From Desulfobacterales bacterium (GTDB lineage Bacteria; Desulfobacterota; Desulfobacteria; Desulfobacterales; RPRI01): a DNA stretch of 12,007 bases. Positions 1 through 5,812 of the stretch are shown piece by piece. Both the position numbers and the translations under genes were made by a program. Below the pieces are notes generated by a model that had not been told where the DNA came from, searched no databases, and saw only the letters and a program-made list of their open reading frames with translations. Position 1 is the stretch's first letter, and each line of letters starts with the position of its first letter. Location: contig JAGVOC010000159.1 of the NCBI GenBank assembly GCA_020052975.1, forward strand, positions 1-12,007. The letters are read 5' to 3'.

Positions 1-2
1 AG

Positions 3-98
3 TTAATTGCCGGAATTATCCTGATTGCCCTGGTTACCATGATACCGGTGATCTATAAAAAAATCAGGGCGAGGAGAGGCGAGAATATAGAACTTTAA
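3..98 (+). CDS. C-terminal fragment of a membrane protein (partial at window start)
   Basis: Only the last 31 codons of a rightward gene are visible, open from the window edge and ending in TAA at 96-98. They encode a hydrophobic stretch of about 17 residues (IAGIILIALVTMIPVIY) followed by a basic tail (KKIRARRGENIEL). This reads as a final transmembrane helix with a positively charged cytoplasmic end. The family cannot be recognised. The gene converges on the leftward operon, with 15 bases between the two stop codons and no obvious terminator hairpin there. Confidence 0.55.
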   Translation, partial: LIAGIILIALVTMIPVIYKKIRARRGENIEL

Positions 99-113
99 AC
101 CTGTAATCAGAAA

Positions 114-326
114 CTAATCTTCAAGTATTTTGAGACAATCCTGCGGAAACCTGTGAGTGCCTTTCTGATCAAGGCTTATCTCGACAAGGGCGTCGGGGTC
201 ATTAATTGAAGTGTCGGGATCGGTTATTATACCGTGCAAGCCGACGTATTCATCCATGTAGCTGTCCCATCCCTCGTCATCCGACTTTTTGAATATTTCC
301 ACTCTCTGGCCTTTTCTGAAAACCAT
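114..326 (-). CDS. Small conserved-type protein of unknown function (70 aa)
   Basis: This encodes a 70-residue soluble protein with no signal peptide, membrane segment or cysteine cluster; its one cysteine is C64 near the end. The start is supported by an AAAGGTGA-type ribosome site four bases upstream of the ATG. It lies 27 bases after the stop of the FAD oxidoreductase on the same strand, so it is probably the last gene of the redox operon. Residues such as FRKGQRVEIF, the central GLHGIITDPD and the late ALVEISLD suggest a small SH3-like beta-barrel. That is inferred from the pattern of short beta strands and glycine turns, not from a recognised family. It could be an assembly or stability factor for the upstream enzyme, but nothing in the sequence shows this. 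Confidence 0.6.
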   Translation of the reverse strand: MVFRKGQRVEIFKKSDDEGWDSYMDEYVGLHGIITDPDTSINDPDALVEISLDQKGTHRFPQDCLKILED

Positions 327-353
327 TTTTTCACCTTTAACTAAAAGCAGATT

Positions 354-2504
354 CTATACCGACATCTCGGAGCTGAATTTTGCGGTTTTTTCACGCGCAC
401 AGGAATCGCAAAGAACCTGGTCTTCCAATACCCTGCCTGCATTATCAGCTCTTTGTCTCACATAATCAAGATATCTTTCGGGTCCGATAACGGAATCGCA
501 TGAATAGCAATTGATCAGTTTTTGCCTGTTGAGAATCGTTCCGCAAAGGGAAAGTACTCTTTCCCCGTTCCGGTCTTCCATTGTCATAGCTCCTGTGGGG
601 CAATTGGCTGCACAGGCTCCGCATAGAATACATCTTTCTTCCGTCAGCCTGAAATCGGTTTTAACCGGGTGATCAAAATCGAGGTAGCCGAGTTCCAGAG
701 CATTTATTTTCATCTTGTCTCTGCATATTTCAACGCATTTACCGCAACGAAGGCAGATGTCGCAACGGAGGCATCGCCTCGCTTCTTCTCTTACCGCATT
801 TTCCGGATATCCCAGCTCAACCTGCTGAAAGGTTGTGCGCCTCCTGTCAAGATTAAGCAGTGGCATGACAGGCCTCTTTAAAATCATGCGTGTAGCGGAT
901 GGAAGTTCTATGCAGTTTATCCTGCCTCTTCGCACCGGTACAGGAGGCATTTTGGGCTGGGGAATTCCCGACAGATAACGGTCTATCGAATCGGCGGCCC
1001 TCTTGCCCCCTCCTATGGCTTCTATCACCGTGGCGGGGCCGGATACGGCATCCCCCGCTGCAAAGATGCCTTCAATTGAAGTCTCCATGGTGACAAGATT
1101 GACATCAAGCGTGCTTCGCCTTGTCCACTTGAGACCGGATATTGCTCCGAGATCCCTGTTTTCAACTCTCTGGCCTATCGAGGTTATAATAACATCGGCA
1201 TCAATCAAATAATCGCTCCCTTCAACAGGAACGGGAATTTTTCTGCCGCCGCCTTCCGTTGCTTTGAGTTTTGCCCTGAGGCATCTTAAACCAGTCAATT
1301 TGCCGTCTTTCCCTGTGACTTCCGCAGGAACGGTCAAAAAGGAGATTCGAACCCCTTCTTCTTCCGCCTGTTCGACCTCTTCGGAATCTGCCGGCATTTC
1401 CGAGCGGGTACGCCTGTAAAGCATGCTCACTTCTTCGCATCCGAGCCTCAAGCAGGTTCTCGCGGCATCGATGGCGACATTGCCTCCGCCGATAACGAGC
1501 ACCCTGTTCCCGGGAACCTGTCTCTCTCCGAGAGCGACGCGCCTCAGGAACTCTATTGCGTCACAGACCTGCGGATAATCGTTTTCTCCGGGGATCCCGA
1601 GTTTTAAGCATGCGTGAGCTCCGATGGAGATGAAAAAGGCTTCAAATCCTTCCGTCTTTAATTTATCGGAATCAATATCCTTTCCGAATCTTGTATTGAA
1701 CCTGAATTCCACTCCAAGATCTTTCAGCATGGCGACTTCCCTGTCTATAACCTCCCGCGGGAGCCTGTACCCGGGAATACCCACCAGCATCATTCCGCCT
1801 GCAACCGGCAATGCTTCGATCACCCTGACTCCGTAGCCCTTGAGCGCAAGGTAATAGGCGGTGGACATTCCGGCTGGACCGGCGCCCACAATGCATACCT
1901 TTCTGTTTTTTGCCTGTTCTTTAGCCGGATTTTTATATCTTCTTTCCGACATTGCCCTTTCGGCGGCAAATGCCTTGAGATGCTTGATGGATACAGGAAC
2001 GTCCATACGGCCCCTCACGCACATGAATTCGCAGGGCCTTGTGCATACCAGGCCGCAGACCCACGGGAAAGGGTTGTCTTTCCGGATAACCTCTATTGCT
2101 TCCGCATCGCGGCCTTCCGCTATCAGGGCAACATACGTCGATACGTCTATTCCGGCAGGACATGCCATCTGGCAGGGAGCAGGGGCAAGCCTCACGCAGC
2201 TGCGTGTTGGGCAGTTGTGCGTCCTGACATGACTTAAAAAAATCTCCCGCTGTCCGGAAAGGGCATTCAGAATAATACGGCCTGTTTTAACGGACGATTC
2301 TTCCGTGTCATCTTCGGCGAGATCATTCGCAAGTGATTCTATTGCCGGAAGGTGCTCTTCTCCCGCTCTTCCCCAGGCGACATCATTCAAGAGTCTCAAA
2401 ATCTCTTCAGCCCTGTGCCTGCTTTTGGGGTTGGTAATAGCTCCTGATTTAATCGTGCCGTCCAAATCGATTATTGAGCCGTTTACGGGGCATTTGTCGT
2501 ACAT
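354..2504 (-). CDS. GltD-like FAD/NAD(P)H oxidoreductase with N- and C-terminal iron-sulfur regions
   Basis: This is likely the NAD(P)H-reactive subunit of the redox complex. With the ATG at 2504 it has 716 residues. The frame is open further upstream to 2630, but that would overlap the previous gene by about 100 bases; 2504 has a GAGAG ribosome site and leaves a 22-base gap. Residues about 25-100 form a helical segment resembling the NuoF C-terminal cluster domain, ending in C98/C103. Residues 105-185 match the GltD-type N-terminal cluster domain (C111, C115, C150, C154, C158, C162). The FAD motif VGAGPAG is at 206-212. The nucleotide motif GGGNVAIDAART is near 339-350, followed by YRRTRSEMPA, a pattern typical of NADPH binding. 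The second FAD motif AAGDAV is near 482-487. Two ferredoxin motifs lie near 575-635, and further Cys pairs (NCYSC, LCDSC) lie in the last 80 residues. The family includes glutamate synthase small subunit, NfnB and Pyrococcus SudA. No glutamate synthase large subunit is nearby, so GltD itself is unlikely. Confidence 0.9.
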   Translation of the reverse strand: MYDKCPVNGSIIDLDGTIKSGAITNPKSRHRAEEILRLLNDVAWGRAGEEHLPAIESLANDLAEDDTEESSVKTGRIILNALSGQREIFLSHVRTHNCPTRSCVRLAPAPCQMACPAGIDVSTYVALIAEGRDAEAIEVIRKDNPFPWVCGLVCTRPCEFMCVRGRMDVPVSIKHLKAFAAERAMSERRYKNPAKEQAKNRKVCIVGAGPAGMSTAYYLALKGYGVRVIEALPVAGGMMLVGIPGYRLPREVIDREVAMLKDLGVEFRFNTRFGKDIDSDKLKTEGFEAFFISIGAHACLKLGIPGENDYPQVCDAIEFLRRVALGERQVPGNRVLVIGGGNVAIDAARTCLRLGCEEVSMLYRRTRSEMPADSEEVEQAEEEGVRISFLTVPAEVTGKDGKLTGLRCLRAKLKATEGGGRKIPVPVEGSDYLIDADVIITSIGQRVENRDLGAISGLKWTRRSTLDVNLVTMETSIEGIFAAGDAVSGPATVIEAIGGGKRAADSIDRYLSGIPQPKMPPVPVRRGRINCIELPSATRMILKRPVMPLLNLDRRRTTFQQVELGYPENAVREEARRCLRCDICLRCGKCVEICRDKMKINALELGYLDFDHPVKTDFRLTEERCILCGACAANCPTGAMTMEDRNGERVLSLCGTILNRQKLINCYSCDSVIGPERYLDYVRQRADNAGRVLEDQVLCDSCAREKTAKFSSEMSV

Positions 2505-2526
2505 ATTCACTCTCACGTATATATCG

Positions 2527-3030
2527 CTACTCAAGCGAAGAGGCATATTTTGCGTGCCTTTCGCGTCTGACATTGCCGGTCTCTTCAGCTGTGTTAAAAT
2601 CAAGGCAATGGGTTGTGCATACGGTAACACATGCCGGCTTAAGCCCGTTGTCTATTCTCCCCATGCAATAATCGCACTTAACAACTTTTCCGAGTTCCCT
2701 GTTCCACTGCGGAGCACCCCAGGGGCACGCCGAGATACAGGCTTTGCATCCGACACAATGATCGTGATCGACAAATACAATTCCATCTTTAATTCTTTTC
2801 TGCATTGCGCCGGTCGGGCACGCCGCGACGCACCAGGGTTTTTCGCAGTGAAAGCAGGGCATGAAGATATAGGATGCTTTCGGCAGCCCCCCGACGAAAC
2901 GGGGGCCTATAGTTACTATTTTGCATAGTTTGGGTCCCGTGGGCAATGTCTTGCTGCTTTTACACTGGACTTCGCATGTACGGCAGCCTATGCATTTTTT
3001 TGTATCCTGAAAAAGGTAGTATTTACTCAT
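2527..3030 (-). CDS. Four-cluster ferredoxin-like electron-transfer subunit (DmsB/PsrB/HycB type)
   Basis: This 167-residue protein has sixteen cysteines arranged for four [4Fe-4S] clusters: C13/16/19/23, C59/62/67/71, C92/95/98/102 and C119/122/134/138. Extra cysteines are at C36 and C142. This is the standard arrangement of the small subunit of molybdopterin oxidoreductases, which passes electrons between the catalytic subunit and a partner. There is no signal peptide or membrane anchor, so it should act in the cytoplasm. A strong GGAGGA ribosome site (3036-3041) sits five bases before the ATG. The gene lies 35 bases after the molybdoenzyme stop and 22 bases before the FAD subunit, a tight operon. 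By position and type it should wire the molybdoenzyme to the GltD-like NAD(P)H subunit. That pairing is inferred from gene order. Confidence 0.92.
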   Translation of the reverse strand: MSKYYLFQDTKKCIGCRTCEVQCKSSKTLPTGPKLCKIVTIGPRFVGGLPKASYIFMPCFHCEKPWCVAACPTGAMQKRIKDGIVFVDHDHCVGCKACISACPWGAPQWNRELGKVVKCDYCMGRIDNGLKPACVTVCTTHCLDFNTAEETGNVRRERHAKYASSLE

Positions 3031-3065
3031 TATGTTCCTCCGAAAATATAATCAAAATATCAAAA

Positions 3066-5150
3066 TCATGCCGGCTTGACGTCGACGAAAGTATCATGCA
3101 GCGCCGGGCTTCCGCCTGTTATGTCGGAAACATTCTCCTGAAGCACGCTGTCCGAAACCCCCTTATTATATGCCCTGTCAGCTTTTCTTGCCTTGTGTCC
3201 GAAACCATGAAGCATGAATACCGCTTCAGGATGCATCAGATCGGTTACAAAAGCCTTGATTTTTCCGGAACCGACAGGCGAACTTATCTCAACCACGCCT
3301 CCGTCTTTTATACCCAGCTCCGAAGCTTTTTTAGAATTGATCCATAGCAGATTTTCCGGGACAAGTTCGTTCAGGTAGGGATTGTTCTGTGTCGATACGT
3401 GGGTATGGGCAGCGGCCCTTCCCACGACCAGCCGGAATTTGTTTTCGGGCGGAGCCTGTACCGGTTCATATTCCGGAAAAGATTTGAATCCGGCGCTTTC
3501 CATCAGGGAAGATACGAATTCGATTTTACCGGATGGTGTTTTAAGTTTAAGTCCATCGTTTCTATCCCAGAAAATCTGGTCTTTTCCGTATGCCACGAAA
3601 CCTTTGGCATTAAAATCTTCCATTGTAAAGCCTGTTCCTTCAAGCTGCCACCGGACAAGTTCTTCCATCGATTCATACGAAAAATAGCTGCCTGTCCCAA
3701 TTTTTTCGGCAATGCGCTTTAAAATGATCGCCCCTTCAAGAGTATCATAACGGGGAGTTACCGCCTGTTTTCTCAAAAACATCTGGGGTTTCAGGCCGTT
3801 TGCCTGTTGAATACAGTCCGTTCTTTCAAGATACGAGGATTCGGGAAGAATGACATCCGAATACCATGCTATATCGCTGTGGTTTACATCTATGGTAACA
3901 ATAAGCTCCAGTTTTTCAAGCGCCTTAATCATTAGATTCGTATCCGGAATCGATTTTAAGGGATCGAACCGGAAAGAAAAAAGGGCCTTTATCGGATACG
4001 GGTCTTCATTCAGAATAGCAAAAGGAAGCATCTGGGCGACACCATGATTGGGATCAGGAAGAGGAAAATCAGGAGTTCCGGCCTTGTCGAAGCGGGGCAC
4101 CTCAATCTTTTCGAACTTCTGTTCAACGAGTTTTCTTGCGGGCTTTCCGCTAACCGCTCCGGGGCCTTTTTTGAAAAATATACCGCCTTTTGCTTCTATG
4201 CTTCCCATAAGTGCGTTTAAAATAAGAATTGAACGGCGCATGTATATTTCATTGGTATGGCTTGCGCCACGGTATCCGAAGTGGAAAATGACGGAAGGCT
4301 TATTCTTGCTCATTTCTCTGGCAAGGTCGATAATTTCCGTCGCCGGAATTCCTGTCTCTTTTTCAGCCCATTCCGGGGTATAGGGACCGGTGAAATCTTC
4401 GAGCTTAACGAGACCCGAGACCCAGCGGTCGACGAATTTCGCTTCATAGAGTCTCTCTTTGAGGATTACATGGATGAGGGCATAATTCAGAGCAAGGTCG
4501 GTTCCCGGTCGTATCATCCAGTACCTGTCTGCCTTGGTTGCGGTTACAGTTACTCTGGGATCGATGTATGTCAGTTTTGCGCCGTTATCGATTGCATCCA
4601 TGAGATTTCTGACTTCTTTGACCGAAACAGCTTCAAAAATATTGCGGCCGTAGAGAACAATATGTTTTGTATTCTTGTAGTCGATTCCGATTTCGCTGTC
4701 TGGAATGCCGAAGAGGCTGCGGCATGCTGTGTTTACCGATCCCTTGCAAAGAGCATCGTGTGTAAAATGGTTGGGAGACTTGATCGCCTTCATGAAGGTT
4801 TTTGATACGTGTGTGGCAAGCTGAGTCCGTTCTCCGAACGCGACGCTGTGACCGCCGTGTTTTTTTATTATTTTCTTAAGTCGTTCGGCAATATAATCAA
4901 TGGCTTCATCCCATGATGCCTTTTTCCAGTTGCCTGTTCCCCGCTCCCCCGTTCTTATCATAGGATACTGAACTCTCTGAGAGTCATAGAGCATCGATAT
5001 CCCGGCGGCGCCGCGGGGACATAAGCTCTGTTCAATTCCGGGAACATGGGGATTCCCTTCAATCCATTTTACCTGACCATGTCTGACAAGCACCTTGATC
5101 GGACACCTTATCGAACACATGAAACATAAACTGTAAACTTCTTTATCCAT
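3066..5150 (-). CDS. Cytoplasmic PsrA/PhsA-type molybdopterin oxidoreductase, catalytic subunit
   Basis: This is the catalytic subunit of a Mo/W-bis(pyranopterin) enzyme in the DMSO reductase superfamily. The ATG at 5150 (694 residues) is chosen because a GGAGGA site lies five bases upstream and the protein then begins MDKEVYSLC. The frame opens 18 codons further up, but that extension has no ribosome site. The N-terminal [4Fe-4S] site is C9, C12, C16 and C44. C135, in the context LCKGSVNTA, fits the position of the metal ligand in Cys-ligated members; it is not followed by His as in formate dehydrogenases. The C-terminal cofactor-binding domain carries VFMLHGFGHKA and ends PALHDTFVDV, a style typical of thiosulfate/polysulfide reductase A subunits. 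There is no twin-arginine or other signal peptide, whereas PsrA and PhsA are normally exported. No membrane subunit follows; the partners are the four-cluster protein and the GltD-like subunit. The substrate is unknown; a sulfur compound is the leading guess. Confidence 0.9.
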   Translation of the reverse strand: MDKEVYSLCFMCSIRCPIKVLVRHGQVKWIEGNPHVPGIEQSLCPRGAAGISMLYDSQRVQYPMIRTGERGTGNWKKASWDEAIDYIAERLKKIIKKHGGHSVAFGERTQLATHVSKTFMKAIKSPNHFTHDALCKGSVNTACRSLFGIPDSEIGIDYKNTKHIVLYGRNIFEAVSVKEVRNLMDAIDNGAKLTYIDPRVTVTATKADRYWMIRPGTDLALNYALIHVILKERLYEAKFVDRWVSGLVKLEDFTGPYTPEWAEKETGIPATEIIDLAREMSKNKPSVIFHFGYRGASHTNEIYMRRSILILNALMGSIEAKGGIFFKKGPGAVSGKPARKLVEQKFEKIEVPRFDKAGTPDFPLPDPNHGVAQMLPFAILNEDPYPIKALFSFRFDPLKSIPDTNLMIKALEKLELIVTIDVNHSDIAWYSDVILPESSYLERTDCIQQANGLKPQMFLRKQAVTPRYDTLEGAIILKRIAEKIGTGSYFSYESMEELVRWQLEGTGFTMEDFNAKGFVAYGKDQIFWDRNDGLKLKTPSGKIEFVSSLMESAGFKSFPEYEPVQAPPENKFRLVVGRAAAHTHVSTQNNPYLNELVPENLLWINSKKASELGIKDGGVVEISSPVGSGKIKAFVTDLMHPEAVFMLHGFGHKARKADRAYNKGVSDSVLQENVSDITGGSPALHDTFVDVKPA

Positions 5151-5155
5151 CTTAA

Positions 5156-5161
5156 TCCTCC
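5156..5161 (-). promoter_or_regulatory. Ribosome binding site that fixes the molybdoenzyme start
   Basis: GGAGGA on the minus strand lies five bases before the ATG at 5150. The context (TTCGGAGGA) is nearly the same as that of the iron-sulfur subunit (3036-3041, also five bases from its ATG). This supports the shorter start over the frame opening at 5204. Confidence 0.85.
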
Positions 5162-5205
5162 GAAAAATTGTATTAATCAAGAATAGCGGTTTAGTAAAAA
5201 GCATT

Positions 5206-5247
5206 ATTTCCCCTCCCTCCGCAGGAGGGGACGAAGGGAGGGGAAAT
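5206..5247. repeat. GC-rich hairpin with 13-bp perfect arms
   Basis: The arms at 5206-5218 (ATTTCCCCTCCCT) and 5235-5247 (AGGGAGGGGAAAT) are perfect reverse complements separated by 16 bases. The loop can form a smaller CCTCC/GGAGG stem. No T-tract follows on either strand, so it is not a standard terminator. It sits in an otherwise AT-rich region, between the leftward sigma-54 candidate and the molybdoenzyme start, and would therefore be in the 5' leader of that mRNA. Its composition and flanking motif (5252-5270) suggest a mobile palindromic repeat. Confidence 0.8.
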
Positions 5248-5251
5248 TTCG

Positions 5252-5270
5252 GACTTCTTGCAAAACCGTC
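5252..5270 (-). repeat. Edge motif shared with the repeat after the sensor kinase gene
   Basis: Read on the minus strand this is GACGGTTTTGCAAGAAGTC. It agrees at 14 of 19 positions with GACGGCTTCATAAAAAGTC at 9641-9659 (+). In both places the motif is followed within about 5-10 bases by a GC-rich palindrome. This suggests two members of one dispersed palindromic repeat family with a common end. Confidence 0.5.
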
Positions 5271-5285
5271 GATTATTTGTATTTA

Positions 5286-5300
5286 GCAATATTTATACCA
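5286..5300 (-). promoter_or_regulatory. Candidate sigma-54 promoter for the molybdoenzyme operon
   Basis: The minus strand reads TGGTAT-AAATA-TTGC. The invariant GG and GC of a -24/-12 element are present with the correct five-base spacer. The -24 box deviates from TGGCAC at two positions. Transcription would start near 5274, giving a leader of about 124 bases that includes the 5206-5247 hairpin. The promoter faces the redox operon. It is supported by motif and spacing only, in AT-rich DNA where chance matches occur. Confidence 0.5.
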
Positions 5301-5379
5301 GAAAAATCATTTATCGAGTTTATTTAAATAAAGTTTCGCTCATTATAATTGCTAATAATAACAGGATGATAAATTTGCG

Positions 5380-5403
5380 CATGGAGATGTGTGCATCTGC
5401 ATG
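5380..5403. promoter_or_regulatory. Interrupted 24-bp palindrome, candidate enhancer-binding site
   Basis: The outer arms CATG/CATG and inner arms AGATG/CATCT form nine base pairs per side, broken by one G-G mismatch and a four-base centre (TGTG). The centre lies about 117 bases upstream of the predicted leftward start near 5274. That is a normal distance for binding sites of NtrC-family activators. Which protein binds is not known. Confidence 0.45.
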
Positions 5404-5437
5404 AATTATACGGCGGGTTGTAAAAATTAATCATGAT

Positions 5438-5470
5438 GCAATATATTTATTGCGGCGCAGCAATATATTT
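5438..5470. promoter_or_regulatory. Two GCAATATATTT direct repeats 22 bp apart, candidate activator sites
   Basis: GCAATATATTT occurs at 5438-5448 and 5460-5470, a start-to-start spacing of 22 bases or about two helical turns. The first copy lies in GCAATATATTTATTGC (arms GCAATA/TATTGC) and the second in GCAATATATTTGC (arms GCAA/TTGC). Paired half-palindromes on the same face of DNA are typical of cooperative regulator binding. They lie between the two outward-facing sigma-54 candidates. Confidence 0.45.
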
Positions 5471-5655
5471 GCACTGCTATACCCATCGGTTTTTATTGAT
5501 TAAAGTCCTTTTTATTGAATGATGGCACGATATTAATTGCATTTATAATCCGGTTTTTTAGATCCAGATAAAAGCGAATTGAAAATCCCTGTTTCTGATG
5601 TTGCTGGATAACCATCGCAATTCATTGTAATAAATGCTGCTTCGGTATACGTTCT

Positions 5656-5672
5656 TCAAATGAATCGTTTGA
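5656..5672. promoter_or_regulatory. 17-bp near-perfect palindrome next to the rightward promoter
   Basis: TCAAATGAATCGTTTGA pairs at seven of eight positions around a central A; the exception is a T-G. It ends 11 bases before the -24 box at 5684. That is too close for a usual sigma-54 enhancer, so it may be an operator for a repressor or a second regulator. Confidence 0.45.
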
Positions 5673-5683
5673 TGTAAACATAA

Positions 5684-5698
5684 TGGCATACCCCTTGC
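5684..5698 (+). promoter_or_regulatory. Sigma-54 promoter for the TauE/SafE-like gene
   Basis: TGGCAT-ACCCC-TTGC followed by TT matches the -24/-12 consensus (TGGCAC-N5-TTGCW) with one mismatch in the -24 box and the correct spacer. The start would be near 5710, about 100 bases before the ATG at 5813. It is the best sigma-54 match seen in the intergenic regions. An NtrC-type sigma-54 activator is encoded 4 kb downstream. Confidence 0.68.
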
Positions 5699-5812
5699 TT
5701 ATTTTAGGTTGTAAAAAAATCTTCGGGGGGGTGAGAAACGCAAAAGGAACGTTTAATAACCGGAACAAAGATTATATCGGAAATTAAATTTTAATAATCA
5801 AAGAGGATAAAG

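Larger units (their letters stand above)
5271..5683. other. AT-rich divergent intergenic core without a gene
   Basis: No credible coding frame is present here. The segment separates the leftward redox operon from the rightward TauE-like gene. It holds the leftward sigma-54 candidate and the palindromes and direct repeats listed separately. Nothing further is supported between about 5471 and 5655 apart from a widely spaced GAATTG/CAATTC pair that may be chance. Confidence 0.7.

Noticed and set aside
2505..2630. Upstream extension of the FAD oxidoreductase to 2630
   Set aside because: It would overlap the end of the iron-sulfur subunit by about 100 bases in another frame; the ATG at 2504 has a reasonable ribosome site and a normal gap.
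2305..2928. 207-codon open frame on the + strand, opposite the redox genes
   Set aside because: It is antisense to strongly supported iron-sulfur and FAD genes, has no recognisable domain and no ribosome site worth noting.
3066..5150. Formate dehydrogenase as identity of the molybdoenzyme
   Set aside because: The putative metal ligand is Cys followed by Lys-Gly, not Cys or Sec followed by His, and the C-terminal sequence is of PsrA/PhsA style.
5151..5204. Upstream extension of the molybdoenzyme to 5204
   Set aside because: The extension lacks a ribosome site and contains the GGAGGA that serves the ATG at 5150. It also makes a hydrophobic N-terminus without a twin-arginine motif.
5523..5540. 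TGGCACG followed by TTGC, resembling a sigma-54 promoter
   Set aside because: The spacer between TGGCAC and TTGC is eight bases instead of five, which breaks the GG-GC geometry required by sigma-54.
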